Source: Oikopleura dioica (lineage: Eukaryota; Chordata; Appendicularia; Copelata; Oikopleuridae). Taken from it: a stretch of DNA of 64,000 bases. How positions within the stretch are numbered: the first letter of the stretch is position 1; each line of letters opens with the position of its first letter. A program made the position numbers and the translations under genes. Positions 36,434 to 48,514 of this stretch are shown piece by piece. The notes below the pieces were generated by a model. The model made no database searches. It saw only the letters and a list, made by a program, of their open reading frames with translations, and was not told the origin of the DNA. Where the stretch lies: NCBI GenBank assembly GCA_907165135.1, contig OU015566.1, forward strand, positions 932,501 to 996,500, written 5' to 3'.

Positions 36434-36985
36434 TTAGTTTCTTCGTCGATAATTTCTTGTTCTATGGCGAGTATAGCGACCGCGGTTTTGCTTGAACTCG
36501 TTGTAGAGCTTGAGACGATTGTCGGAGAGAACGAAGTTGCATCGGCGACGTCTGTAAATATTCCCTGAAAGAGAAATTGAGCATTTTCGAGTGAGAAAAA
36601 CAGGCTTACATCGCTTATTGACTTTTAATTTGTGGCAGAAGTTCCATCTCTTCTTGAATTGGTTAAAATTCGCTTCGGTTTTGAACAGATGAGTGAGCTA
36701 AAAAAAGAGTGAAGAAGGAACAGGTTATCTCAAACTTACATAACGAAGATTTGCAGTGCTCAAATCAATCGAAATATCAAAATATTTACTTCCAAGCTGA
36801 AGTTCTTCCAAGAAATCTTGCTCCATTTTTTCCTTTTCCTCTGAAGTAACTGTTTATACTGTGATTTTGATAAGCTATTTACCTTCAATTTCTTTATGAG
36901 CAGCTCCAACATAGCTGCCATGTCTGGCGATAGCGGCGAATTCATCAATCGTAGTACAACAAGGGCTCGTTGTTGTTGGTAAGAC

Positions 36986-37016
<31 letters not shown>

Positions 37017-38035
37017 AAAGCTGTTGTTGTTGGAGGAGGAGTTGTTGTTGGTTTTGTTGTCGTTGTTGGTGAGACAGTCGTTGTTGGAGTTGTCGTTGAG
37101 GGAAGTGTCGCCATTGTTGATGTTGATGTTGTGGTCATTGTTGTTGTTGATGTGGTGGTAGTGGTGGTGGTTGTAGTTGTCGTCGTTGTCGTTGTTGTTG
37201 TAGTAGTGGTTGTTGTTGTTGATGCCGGAGTTGTTGTAGCTGGAAGAACTGGTTCAGTTGTCCATCCAATTTCTTCCGCCTCGTACAACTCGCTCTCGAA
37301 ATTTCTTGTCGCTCGGGCAAGACCTAGAAGAAGGATATTGAGATGGCTTTTCTGGAATAAAAAGGTACAGTAAGAAACTGCAGCTTGCGCAAGTTTATCA
37401 CGTGGTGCCCGTTCTCAACCCGCACGTTAGCATAAAACTTGATTTGCTCAAAATAGCGTCAATAAGCCAGCAACGTGCATTGAGCCCGTTAACACGATCA
37501 AAAATATACTTTCTAGCACTTACCAGTTCGCGCGGTCGTTGTTTGACGAAAGTCCTAAAAGGAAGAGTTAGCCACAATAAGCGATTTGATGTCGGCCTGT
37601 CAGCACCCTCTGCAGAAGGATAAAAATAGCAAAAAAGAGCTGTCAACAGGAAAAATGGGTGATTTAGGGGGGCTTGGTTTCGCGCCAATTCGGAGCAATA
37701 TGTTTTGACGTCAAAACGAAAAACAAGGTCTGAAACCTGGTTTTGAGCGATTGAGAAACTAGATTCTCGATTTCTCAATGAAATTTTATGATTTGTGAGT
37801 TAAAAATTAATCAAAATTAAATATTTTTTTTTTATTTTTTAATTCTTTATTAAATTTTAAATTTATGAAATAATTTAATTGAACTCTAAAGAACAATTTT
37901 TTTTTAATTTGCTGCTTAAATATAAGATTAAATAACTATATAAATTTTAAAAGACAAGAAAAAAATGACTGTACTTACAAAGAAATTAATCGTCTCTGCC
38001 AGCAAACTGCTTAAAAAAAGAACTACTAGTTTCAT
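36434..38035 (-). CDS. Secreted Thr-rich (mucin-like) protein
   Basis: Six exons: 37979-38035 (signal peptide MKLVVLFLSSLLAETINFF), 37524-37554, 36883-37323, 36740-36840, 36610-36697, 36434-36564. Lengths sum to 849 bases, giving 282 residues with all phases agreeing. The mature part starts DFRQTTARTG, then a near-uniform Thr stalk of about 100 residues encoded by ACA/ACT/ACC repeats and likely O-glycosylated. After it comes SPCCTTIDEFAAIARHGSY, then an acidic helical segment (EKEKMEQDFLEELQLGS) and a strongly basic tail (RGRYTRHRTRNYRRRN). I recognise no family. It resembles the other Thr-stalk genes in the window only in its stalk. A secreted matrix role is plausible but inferred. Confidence 0.75.
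36985..37245. repeat. Coding trinucleotide (ACA/TGT) repeat
   Basis: Impure GTT/TGT triplets on the plus strand encode the Thr stalk of the minus-strand gene. Length polymorphism is likely. Plus-strand Leu/Val-rich ORFs here are shadows. Confidence 0.9.
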
Positions 38036-39735
38036 TGTTTTTGATCGGTGTTTTAATTTGAGTTGACTCTTGAATAGATAATTTTTCGTTTTGAAAAAAA
38101 GTTGCACGTATGGGTTGAACCCTGGGGCTAAGTAAGGCATAGCGCCCCATGCGGACTGTTGAAATCCGCGAATCACTGTCATGATCAGACGACTGTGCTT
38201 CCTGCGCTGAAAACTGAAGTTCAAGGGAAGCGGAAACTTTTCAACCATCTCAAGTGATAAGGAAAAACATCTTCCTCTCTGATAACAATGAAGATTTCCG
38301 CGTTTTGTCGCTAGGCCAATCAAATAAAAGAGAAATTAATTAAATAAAGGAAGTATTAAGCTTTTTTCCTGGATTTTTCAGGGGTGTGCTTCAAGGGTGT
38401 CAGCAGCCCAACGGCCAGTCAAACCCCGTCGAACTGAGTCCTGTGGTTTTATTTGGCCGGTAGATTGTTGACACCCTTAAGACAAAACCACTAAAAATCC
38501 TGGAAAAATTCAAGAACTTCTTATTTCTTATTATTTTAAAAATGTTTACCGGAAAAAGAAAAAAAAATGAAAAAAAAATCATTGATTTTTTAAATCGATA
38601 ATTCTTCAAAACAAACTTTTCCAAGACTTCTTGCCAAGATCGAAAAAAAGCAGAAGGTTGAGAGAAAGTTTTATTGCTTTCTTGTTAACACTTCTATTTT
38701 TTCTCGAGGTCATCGCCGCTCGGGTTAAACCTTTGCGGCCATTTTTTCCGCGAAAGAACTTTTTTATCAATTCTCTCACAATTTAGTTTGTATCGTAACA
38801 TGTTTCCCAAAAATGGAATGGACTCGTGGAAAGCGCTAGTTCATTTGTTATGACTAGCCATGTTTTACTGATGCAGACTCAACCAAAAAATGCAAGAAAC
38901 TAGATGTTGTTACAAGATTATTCCACGACATGGATTACCGAACCTGAACCTTGGCCTTGGAAAATGACGAAAGGTCTCCAATTTCTACAAACAGAGAAAC
39001 AAACCTTTTTACCTCGAGACGCATATCGACCCATTTTTGGTAACGCGGTTCAATACTCATTTGTTCTTTCGAGTTTGGAAAAAAAATTCTCGGTTTAGGA
39101 TTAGGAATAGGGGCTTGAAGATCACTTTCGGGGTCCCGGGGGGGCGAAGTCCCTGAGTTAGGCGTTAGGGGGGGGGGCTGGGTTAGGACTCTCGCCAAAT
39201 AATACAATTGTTGATCTTGTCTAAATCTAGGTTAGGGTTAGTATCATCAAGAAAATTTTTAAGAAAAACTTTTATTGGATTAAGGGATTAGCCCCCGGAT
39301 TTCCCGAACTTTGAACCGTATCTTCTTTTTTCTGGCCTTCCATACGGGGCTGATGAAGAGCTCATCTGAAATCTCGTTTCTTATGGAACAAATTTGGTAG
39401 AATCAGCTTCCTATGTTAACATTCACTACTGCATTAGAGGCCGTCAAAGTGATGATGGTTGGCGAAAATGGCCATTTTTGGCCATATTCAAATTGCATCT
39501 CCGTTTTTTTTTTTGGTCTTTTCAAGCGAAAAATTTCTCAGAGAGTTTCATTATTCTAAACATTGGTCGTGACAACTAGATGGTAACTAGACAAAAAATG
39601 CATTGGCGCCGCCTAGTGAGCGCGTGTTGTACGTCGCCATAAATACCGAATTCGAAGCGTCGAGAAACCAAGAAATCATCGAATTTCCTCAGCTTTTTAG
39701 ATAATAAAAAGCTAAAAAAAACCAACTGACTAAAA
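38036..39735. other. Intergenic interval with one MITE
   Basis: No supported gene. A 135-base inverted-repeat element lies at about 38366-38505 (CCTGGATTTTTCAGGGGTGT against CACTAAAAATCCTGG, with inner AAGGGTGTCA/TGACACCCTT). G-runs and a TTAGGGTTAG scrap occur near 39160-39240. CATAAATACCG near 39640 may be the TATA element of the next gene. Confidence 0.5.
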
Positions 39736-40357
39736 ATGAAACTTTTCCTTGGAATCGTCGCTGCTGTTTCAGTAAGTCAAATTTTAACGAAAAAATTTTC
39801 CAAAATTGAAAAGAGAAAGATTTCGATTTCGAAAATTAATTTTTCATTTTCAGGCTCAAGGAGGATCGACCGGAGGAAGCGGATACTACCAACCGGTTTT
39901 CCGACCCTACTACGTCAACGAGTGCTGGACCTGCAACTCTACCAGCTGGGAGGACTGCCAGAACGACGGATACTACGACTCCTGCATGGAAAACGAGCAA
40001 GTCTGCGAGATCGGAGTCCGAAAGCGAAAAGACGGGCCCGAGCAGATCATCACCGGCTGCAAGTGGTACCGAGCATGCAGAGACAACCACGACCAAAACG
40101 CTGACTACCTCGAAAAAGGCCTTCCGCTGAAGGAGTGGCAGTGCCAGCCCCACTGGCAAGGCGGCCTCAACGGATCCGTCTGCCGACAATGCTGCAACAC
40201 CGGAAAAGACTGCGGCATCGACTTCCTCCAAAGAGAAGATGACGGCCTTGGACCAAAAACATACTCGGCATGGAACAGCTACAACTTGATCAACTGGCAT
40301 GAAGTCACCGGAGAAGGACCAAACTACCCATTCGGCGTCCAGCGAGATGAAAACTAA
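39736..40357 (+). CDS. Secreted Cys-rich protein, Ly6/three-finger-like
   Basis: Two exons: 39736-39771 (MKLFLGIVAAVS, signal peptide) and 39854-40357. Mature protein about 165 residues. After a Gly/Ser/Tyr-rich start it has ECWTCNSTSWEDCQ ... SCMENEQVCE ... ITGCKWYRAC, a spacing like the first half of Ly6/uPAR domains, then CRQCCNTGKDCG, reminiscent of the CC...C ending. Codons are strongly C- and G-ending compared with neighbours, suggesting high expression. It is convergent with the NAD(P)-binding gene at 40614. A structural or house-related secreted protein is possible; that is inference. Confidence 0.85.
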
Positions 40358-40613
40358 ATTCTCTGTTTCTTTCGCTTTTCGTTAACTTTCGAGAATAAAG
40401 ATGAAAATTCGAAAAAATTCTGATAATAATTTAAAAAATAATAATATAAACTATATTATTATTATCTTTTATTCATTTTAGATAATCAGATGCAAAAAGA
40501 CAATGTCAATAAATTTCATTCTCCATCATTCTTTGAATTATCAGCTTGAGTTGAATGAGAAATCATTTATTGGAAAGATAAGAGTATCATGAAGGCTTTC
40601 TTATTGCAATTTT

Positions 40614-41540
40614 TAACCAATGGCAATTTGCGCTTGGTACATGTCAGATGACGGTTCCAGCGGCTGCTCGACCGTTTCAAGCATGAATTTCGCGACGTCT
40701 GCTCGACTCACTCTTTGAACCCCTGAATTTCTTTTTCAGGCAGAATGCCGGTTTTGAGTTTTTTACCTTTGTCTTTTCTGGAATCCATTCTATCACCCAC
40801 TTCATACTCCATTTTCCTGTCCGTGAGCGGTCCATTTGTTAGGCCAGGTGGATTGACCATCGTCCAGGCGAGGTCGGACGCGTCTTTTCTGAGACTTTCG
40901 CGCATTCGTTTCATGTCTTCGAGAACTCGACCGATGATGCTTGAAAGGAAAAATCGCTAAAAAAAGGCGTCAGAATCGAAATATAGAAAGTGCTCACCAA
41001 AAAATAGCCGCCAAGACCCGATCCAGCATCAGAACCGTTGTTGTTATTGTACCAGCTTCCCATGACAAGAATTCTTGTAATATTCTGCGTCCTCATCGCT
41101 CCTGTAATTGGCCCGATTGACCTGGAATACCCGTCGGTCATTTTTGTTTCAGGATTTTTCGGAAAACCGCCGAGACAGGAAACGACAGCGTCCGAATTTG
41201 CGAGATGCTGGGCAAGATCTGTTTGATCGAAGATGTTGCATTTGACGATTTTGAGCTTTGGATCTAAAAAAAAAATAAATAAAAGCAGATTTTTTTGATG
41301 AAAATTTTGATAATTTTGCTTAAAGTTTTTCAAAATTAACAAATTTTGGTTATTTTATTTAAGACATCAATCAATTTTTACAACTAAAAAATCCATTTTT
41401 TTCCTGAGAATATTCTTACTTTCGATTTTGATCTTCTCCGGCGATCTGACGAGCGCGACAACTTCATGATCTTTCTCTAGCGCGAGTCTTAAAAAATGAG
41501 CTCCTGTAGCACCAGTTGCGCCAAACAATGCAATTCTCAT
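40614..41540 (-). CDS. NAD(P)-binding protein, NmrA / biliverdin reductase B-like
   Basis: Four exons: 41420-41540, 40998-41263, 40767-40956, 40614-40722, all phases agreeing. The protein opens MRIALFGATGATGAHFLRLA, the GxxGxxG dinucleotide-binding fold of atypical short-chain dehydrogenases. It continues HEVVALVRSPEKI (Arg after the second strand, favouring NADP), then CNIFDQTDLAQHL, a DAVVSCLGG strand and a late AWTMVNPPGL and SRADVAKFML as in BLVRB/NmrA-type proteins. Likely a cytosolic NADPH-dependent reductase or redox sensor; the substrate is unknown. There is no classic Tyr-x-x-x-Lys site, as expected for this subgroup. Confidence 0.85.
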
Positions 41541-41811
41541 TTTTCGCGAGTTTTTACCGCTTTTTCTCGCCTCGTTTTTGAAATTAAAAAAGGAGGACGA
41601 GCTTGTGCCTGGAGCGACGTTATGTGTGATTTGCTCAATGAACTGTTGCGTCAACTGAGCTCACACACAAACTCACGTGACGTAAGACCTTTTTTTATTG
41701 TTTGCTAAAAAGGGGGTAAATATCATTGCTGCACGATACGAAAACCCCTTTACGGGGCGCTCTATGAAAATCGCTGAATTTCGTTGAATGTCGCCACTTT
41801 TTAATACAGGC

Positions 41812-42158
41812 TTTAAGGACCCCCCCGTCAACAATTTTCCTCGAAAAATTGAAAATTTCAAAATAGCCATATTTTGGCTTCTTAGTGTAACTGGAAGTTC
41901 AATACACCGTAAAAACTTGTTCGGAACACTTTTTGACCAATTAAAATCTGAAATTATAGCAAAATTTGGACTTTTTCGTCATTTTGGTCAAAAAGTCCGA
42001 TTTTCAAACGCGATTTTGAGGGTGTTAGAGTCAAGATAGACCCCCAAAAAATGAAGCCTCAAAATCGTTTTTTGATCTGTAGAATCCATTTCCGGGGTCA
42101 AAATTCTGAATTTCCGAAAATAAATTTTTCGAAAATTGTTGACGGGGGGGTCCTTAAA
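41812..42158. mobile_element. Family C MITE, complete
   Basis: The ends TTTAAGGACCCCCCCGTCAA and TTGACGGGGGGGTCCTTAAA are near-perfect inverted repeats, with CAATTTTC inside each. The 350-base interior has no ORF. Confidence 0.85.
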
Positions 42159-42179
42159 AAAACAAATTTTCTTCTGAAA

Positions 42180-42400
42180 AACTCTCTTTCAAAAATGAGT
42201 GCCGAGATTTAGCGACATTTGGCGAAATTCGGCGACATTGAGCGACATTCGATGAATTACTATAAGAATATTTTCGATAGAAAAAAAATTTTTTCCCCGA
42301 AAATTCTTATGGTAATTCATCTTCGGCGATATTCGGCGACATTCAGCTACATTCGGCGATTCACCAGTGTCGCCCTGTTTTTTCTTGATGATAAATCTTT
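42180..42400. repeat. Short-period palindromic repeats (GGCGACATT / TTCGGCGA)
   Basis: Repeats of CGACATTTGGCGAAATTCGG on the left and TTCGGCGATATTCGGCGACA on the right surround an inverted pair (GATGAATTACTATAAGAATA against TATGGTAATTCATC). It looks like another small foldback unit next to the family C element. Confidence 0.5.
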
Positions 42401-42849
42401 ATGGAGTTCTTTTATAGCTAAAATATCTTATTAAGCGACTCTTTGGGCCATAGTCTATGGCCCTTCATTTTTAGAAAAAAACGAGTCATAGCAATTTATC
42501 CAATTTACAAATCCCCTTGAGACCTGTTTTCCCGCTCGATAGATCTGCAACGAAATGTCTTTTCGTAAGCTTCTTTTCAGAGAAAGCCGTTTTGATGCTT
42601 CTCCAAAATGGTAAGCTAAGAAAAAGAAAATCAAAAGATAAAACTCTTATCGATGACGGCAGGTTGCTGGGAAAAGATGCCTTTGCTCACAGAGTAAATA
42701 GCCAGACGTCTCAATTTCTCATGCATTTCAAATGTTTGCCTCGACCAGAGTTTTACTGAGAAAAACTGACTTTTGATTATTGACATTTAAAAATGAAGAA
42801 CGACCGGCGATTTTCGTATTATACCTTCAGAAAGGTTTGCTGGAATTAA

Positions 42850-43205
42850 TGACCACCCCCTCCCCCCGTCAACAATTTTCCTAAAAAATCGAAAATTTCA
42901 AAAAAGCCATATTTTGGCTTCTGAGTGTGCCTGGAAGTTTCATACATCGTTAAAACTTGTTCGGAGCAATTCTTGACCGATAAACTCTAAAATTTTAGCA
43001 AATTTGGTATTTTTTCGTCATTTTCCGTCAAAAAGTCCAATTTTGAAACGCCATTTTGAGGGTGAAGAAGTCGAGATAGACCCCCAAAAATGACGCCTCG
43101 AAATCGTTTTTGACCTAAAGAATCCATTTCCGGGGTCAAAATTTTGAAATTCCAAGAATAAATTTTTCGAAAAGTGTTGACGGGGGGGGGGTCCTTAATG
43201 ACCCC
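42850..43205. mobile_element. Family C MITE, second complete copy
   Basis: Same ends and about 80% or better identity by eye to the element at 41812, in the same orientation, about 1 kb away. Confidence 0.8.
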
Positions 43206-43956
43206 TCCCTCGTCACCTTTTTCATTCGAAAAATGATATAATTGGCTGATCCTGAGAAAAAGGCCCCTGAATTGAAAGTTATTTTCATTCTTTTTGGTAA
43301 TGCGCCAAATTTTAAACCCGAACTAACGAGTTTTCCCACTTCCCAAATTTCACGTGGTATTTTCAAGTATCAAAATACGTCATGTCTCCGTCTTTTAAAA
43401 CCCATGCGCATATTATATTGTCGGAGAGGAGAATATTATACAGATTTTCAATATGCTCGTCAATTAAACAAAAGAGAGATAAAATCAGAAAAAAAAAAAT
43501 GAAGAGAGCCGCCCTTCTTCGAGTTTAACTGCCCGTAGAAACCAAACAAAAAAAAAGAAGACGAAGAGAAGGGATAATGAGCTCTGGGCGAAATTGAAAG
43601 GGCCATAATGATGGTATCAAAGGACAGGAGACAACAAAGAGAACTTGAGCAGAACAGAGTCAACTTTGCGACTTGTCAAAATGAAATGACGCAAAATAAG
43701 GTGACCCGGAACTTCAATACAATTTCTTTTGATGAACACAGAATCCTTATGGCCAATAAGTTATGGGGACTACCTACGATTTCCTATTTTAAACAACCTG
43801 AAATTTGGGGGGCTTGATCGAAAAGAATCGATTTTGAACAAAATTTTTTCGGAGCTTTGATGGTCTAGCGACCGAATACAGACATCCGATTGGTCAAAAA
43901 ATCGGAAAAAAAATTGTTGAAATTTCCGAAGTTTTTTCGCCCGACTTTAATTTTTA

Positions 43957-44036
43957 GCCTAACCCTCACCCTAATTCGATCCCTAACCCTAATCTTAGCT
44001 CAACCCAAAGTTGAACCCTAACCCTTACCCTAACCA
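43957..44036. repeat. Interstitial telomere-like CCCTAA repeats
   Basis: A degenerate run of CCTAACCCT units mixed with variants. Shorter tracts occur at about 44620-44650, 54955-54985 and, on the other strand, 39225-39238. The metazoan telomere unit is TTAGGG. Confidence 0.75.
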
Positions 44037-44347
44037 ATGTCAAAGTGAAATGCTGATGTCGCTTTTTTGCCAAAAAAGAGACAAATTTTCTCATATTTGA
44101 AGACATTTTTTCAACATCCATGAGGAGGGCCTTTCCTCTTTGAGTAAAATTTCCCAGCCTTGTGAAAACAAGTGTTCAAAGCCAAAATCATCATGATAAC
44201 TTTCATGATAATTTCTTTTATTTCTGGCCCGGATCCGCTCGGAGCGTGTTGAAATCTTATTTTTTCGATAATTTTACTTTTCGTTTCGTTCTCGCGGGGA
44301 TAATTGTCAGATCAATTTTTGAATTATTTTTGGACGACGCCAGTTTC

Positions 44348-45743
44348 ATGAGATTTTATAAATGCGTAAAAGAGAGATTTGGCGAAGAAAAGGACTGACT
44401 AAATGATAATTTTCAGGACGAGGGCAGCTTGAAAGACAAAGTTTTGGAAGATCGATTCAGAACGGTGCGGCTCATAGGTGAGAAAATATTATGTAACATA
44501 CAGGGAGACAAATTTTTCCTCAGATTTTTATTTTGCGCTTGAAAAATAAATTTTTCTTTAATAATTTTGGAAGCCCAAAGTTTTAGTGAAAATTATTGAA
44601 TTTTTTTCGATTGAGCACCTTTATCCTAACCCTAACCCCGACCATAACCGTTATTTCTAAGGAACAGGATCCTTCGGCGAAATATACCTCGGAGCAGACT
44701 TGTCACGTGACAGCAACTCGGTCGACGTAGCAATAAAGGTACTCCTCCTTGATTTTTCTTCCTTATTTTCCAATCAATCTAATAGGTCGAGCCGAAGCGA
44801 CTCCGCGGTCAATTAAAATTCGAAAGCCACGTCTACGAAATCCTCCGATCGGAAAATGGCTTTCCTCATTTGCGCAAATTCGGCGAGGACAATATTTTGA
44901 GCGTCAACTACTTGGCGATGGATTTGCTCGGACCGACGGTCGAGGATCTCTTTAACTTTTGCGACAAGTCGTTTTCGCTAAAGACGATTTTGATGCTCAT
45001 TGAACAACTTTTGTGCAGATTGGAGTGTATTCATTCCAAAGGGCTGGTTCACCGGTAATTTATGAAAAGAAGAAGGACTTTCACTCTCCCCCTTTTAGTG
45101 ACATCAAACCAGACAATCTGGTCATGGGACTCAACCACATGTCTAAAACCGTGATGATGATCGACTTCGGCATCGCGAAATTCTTCCGAAAGCGAAATCA
45201 ACCTTTCGACCACATTCTCGAAGACGATTCTAGAGGCAGTCGAGGGATCATCGGCACTCCTAGATATTGCTCTGTCAATGCTCATAGAGGTAGGGAAATG
45301 AAAATGGAGAAAAAAGACTATTTGAATGAGGAACTCGTCTTTCAAGAAGAGATGATATGGAATCCCTAGCATATGTGATCGTCTATTTTTTGAAAGGAAA
45401 GCTTCCTTGGCAAAATATTCAAGGTAGGGCTTCTTCATCGGGGGAAATTATAAAGCGTTATTTTTTAGTTCAAGGAAAGTTCAAAAAGCTGGAAGCAATT
45501 CACGACAAAAAGAAAAACACCAACTTCAGCGACTACCTCTCCGGATTCCCGAAGGAATTCGTCATCTTCGTCGACTACTGCCGCAATTTACCCTTCAAAG
45601 CAACGCCTGATTATATGTTCCTAAGGTTTTCCCCTCCCTAAAGCAGCCTTCTTACCGTTTTCTTCAGAAATCTATTCCGTTGCCTTGGCCAAAAATGGAA
45701 CATCCAATACGATCTCAAATTCGACTGGAGCAAGCAAAAATAA
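44348..45743 (+). CDS. Casein kinase 1-like protein kinase
   Basis: Exons: a possible start exon at about 44348-44392 (MRFYKCVKERFGEEK), then 44417-44477, 44662-44738, 44786-45054, 45099-45289, 45331-45423, 45469-45625, 45668-45743. Motifs: glycine loop IGTGSFGEIYLG, VAIKVEP, LLGPTVEDLF, VHRDIKPDN, MIDFGIAKF, and GTPRYCSVNAHRG in place of the usual CK1 GTARYASINTH. SRRDDMESLAYVIVYF...LPW is characteristic of CK1. The C-terminus stops soon after the kinase domain. It is divergent from the canonical alpha/delta/gamma types, and the group within CK1 is uncertain. The first joint would need a 24-base GA-AG intron (44393-44416), so the start is unproven; from 44417 on the model is firm. Confidence 0.85.
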
Positions 45744-45869
45744 GTTCAATTTTCCAACCCATCGACAAGTTCAAATCAACAGAATTACAAAGATTTTTAT
45801 TCGTTTTTTTTCAGCCAAGAAAATTTCTTGCTTGTTTTTGATGAGCTTTGAAAGCCATCATTTGTCGGC

Positions 45870-46370
45870 AGCGAGGGTTTGAGATACAGTAGCGCATCCG
45901 GTAGTCTAAAGATCATTGATCTAACCCTTATGAACTCCCTTAACTTACTTGTAACTGGATTCGTCGATTTTTTGATAGGAAACCAGGTGCCAGAAACAGT
46001 AGTAAAAATAGCAAAAATAACTGAGAATCTCATTTTTAATCAAATCTTCTGCCTGTGTCTTCGATTATATTATATTAACTTGTGAATAATGAAGGCGAAA
46101 CTGTCGATCATTATCTGGGTAATGGATGGGAGCCGGACAGTCACCTCAGAAAATATGGAACAGTCTGAGAATTCCAAACTGAATGATGATCTGATTAATT
46201 ATGAAAGACCTCTTCCAACTTCTTTTCTAGTTTTGAAACATGTTACATGTCCGAAAATCTTGCTTCCGAACAAATTTGTCCTTCACTTGAACTTCAACGA
46301 GGATGGGAAAAGAGCTTTGTTTACGACAATCAAAATATGTCACTTCAAATTTTGATGAGCGCATCCTAAA
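45870..46370 (+). CDS. Possible small unrecognised gene
   Basis: Two stretches look coding: GLRYSSASGSLKIIDLTLMN (about 45875-45960), and an exon after TTCTTTTCTAG near 46231 that reads FETCYMSENLASEQICPSLE and ends MSLQILMSAS with a stop near 46367. I could not join them in phase with confidence, and no signal peptide or domain is recognised. Confidence 0.3.
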
Positions 46371-46608
46371 TCGAAAATTATACTTGGGATAATTCGCCCG
46401 ATTTTAACTGCAATCTCGTGCTGTGCGTAATTGGGGGCTCAAATACCGGCATTATCCCACTGATCGCACTGGCGACTATGTCATTATTTTGACATGGATT
46501 TTGAAGGTTTAGCGGAGCCCCGATCGAGAAGATTAGCTTATTACTCTATTTGAAGGTTTGATTAAACTCGGTCCTGAAGCCAAAAATTGATTTTAATATA
46601 AAGATTCT

Positions 46609-46803
46609 TCAGTCGAAATGAATTTCGCTCTTCACTTTCGCGATCCTCAAAATGTCAACAGTGTCAGTCAAAAGTGAAAATGCCATGGCCAGCCATTCTA
46701 TTTCTACTATTTTTAAGGGCTGTCGGAAATCAAGAGGCAAACATCGTAAACCCACTTTTTCCAGCTGATTTTTGAATAAGTGATTGTATTTGGAATCCTT
46801 CAT
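46609..46803 (-). CDS. Hypothetical 64-residue protein
   Basis: A true ATG (aaaATGAAGG) opens MKDSKYNHLFKNQLEKVGLR and the frame continues through a hydrophobic centre (LAMAFSLLTDTVDILRI) to a stop. No repeat content is seen. Amino-acid composition is normal for protein. It may be a single exon of a larger gene. Confidence 0.35.
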   Translation of the reverse strand: MKDSKYNHLFKNQLEKVGLRCLPLDFRQPLKIVEIEWLAMAFSLLTDTVDILRIAKVKSEIHFD

Positions 46804-47749
46804 TTTTTGACAATTATTGCCAATTTATGACTGTTCTCAGAAAAGTGGGCACGGCACTCTGTCCAGAAAATCTGAGTCAGGGTTTGCCAACCTCAGAATT
46901 TTGGAAAAAGGAGCACCTGGAAAATGGCGAACTTTGATCATGAAAATTATTCATAGATGCTGTTTGAAAAAGCATCATTTTTTTGACGGATTTGATGTCA
47001 TAAAACTGTCATTTTTTCTCCTAAAAATAATTTTTCCGCAATTCGAAAAGATCAAAGGCCTAATTTTGCAAATGATGGACAGGTGAGACTGACCGGAACA
47101 AAGCGTTCTTTCTTTTAGCGCAGGTGGAAAATTCTACCGCGCGTGCGCCTTTGACGCTTTCCAGCTGACTAATGATGTTGATAAATAATCTAAGCCGCGG
47201 TGTTATATCACGGCTCACGACAGGAAGTTCGCTTGTTTGGATGGTCAAACTTTTTTTTTTCATCATGGAAAGGAATGGAGTTGTTTTTCTGCCTGAAGAC
47301 GATTTCTTTCTTTCCTTTTCTCGCCAAATTAAAAATAAAGCTCCCCGGCGAGAGGGTGTAAATTAAACAGATTTTGATGAATTAACGGAATCAATCAAGT
47401 TTGCTGGGAGCGAAAGTCATCGTCATTCATTTTCGCGGCGAAAATTTCATCGTCGAAAAATCGTTAAAAATGGCTGCATTCCTTCTTTTTTTGGAGATGA
47501 TCTGCTGTATGAGAGACGGACCTCCCTGAGAGCTCAATTTAAGTTTATCGGTAAAACGCGTCATTCAAGCCCCTCCTGGTTTCTTTATGCGTGGGAAAAA
47601 GAAATGCAAAACTTTTAAAAAATATATTGGCAATAAAACATCAAAAGCAATGGTTAAAACGAGCAATGTAAAGAATCTTGACATCCTTCCCTTGAAAAAG
47701 ATGAAAAGAAAAAGGCAACCGCAATCAACAGATTTCAGACTGGCAGTCC

Positions 47750-48514
47750 AGGGGTCTAAATATCAGCCAAAAACCCAGTGCGAAAGCGAAGCGAAAGCGA
47801 AACTTTTTTTCAAATTTTTTGCGTAGAGAAAGCGAGGCGAATTTGAACTTCCAGTGCGAAGCGAAAGCGAAGCGAAAATTTCTTTAAAATTGCGAAAAAA
47901 AGCGAAAATTTTTCGAGGTTAAATTTCATTTCCATGGGTTGAGAGAAATTCAATAATTATAAAATCGACGATATTAAAGGCTAAATTCACAAAAGTTTTT
48001 GATACAAAAGGCGACGATCTCTTAGGAAAGCCCGAAAACTTATTGTTTTGCCGAATTATAAGGCCCAAACTAAGGTTCCGAAGCTTCTAAGAGAGCGCAA
48101 GCTCTTATCTTTCAAATAAGATGCGCAGGCCCTAAGCCTCAGGCTACTGTGACATTAACTTGCTTATAAGAATTAAACCTTAAAGTCAACCATCTCAAGT
48201 TAGGTACCTTTCGGCACTTTAAAAGGTTGAAAAATTCAAAGTGACGAATGGTTGCCAAGAGTTCTGTTGACAACATCACAAGTGTTTGAGATTCTTATTG
48301 ACGCCATAATAAAGAGTGAAAAGCAACTGCCTTCTCATAAATAATGTCACTTTTTCGCTTTTTTCGCTTTTTTCGCTTTTGAGAGTTTGATATTTTGTGC
48401 GAAGCGAAAGCGAAGCGAATTCTTTTCTCCAGTGCGAAGCGAAGCGAAAGCGAATTCGCTTCGCTTCGCATCGCTTCGCAATAAAGCGAATTCGCACTGC
48501 GAATTTAGACCCCT
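47750..48514. mobile_element. 765-base element with GGGGTCTAAAT ends and GCGAAGC repeats
   Basis: The ends AGGGGTCTAAATA and AATTTAGACCCCT are inverted. Sub-terminal tracts of GCGAAGCGAAAGC run on the left and, partly inverted (TTCGCTTCGC), on the right. The interior is unique DNA without an ORF. Confidence 0.65.

Noticed and set aside
36970-37373. Plus-strand Leu- and Val-rich ORFs
   Set aside because: Antisense translations of the Thr-repeat exon of the minus-strand gene.
39836-40300. 154-residue minus-strand ORF opposite the Cys-rich secreted protein
   Set aside because: Shadow of a C-ending-codon exon; the plus-strand frame has signal peptide, cysteines and a proper intron.
42555-42610. 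MSFRKLLFRESRFDASPKW, reminiscent of a coronin N-terminus
   Set aside because: No WD-repeat exons follow on either side within several kilobases; 19 residues are too few.
43608-43817. 69-residue ORF rich in Gln and Asn
   Set aside because: No splice partners, ends in repeat-like DNA, no recognisable domain; coding status is not better than chance.
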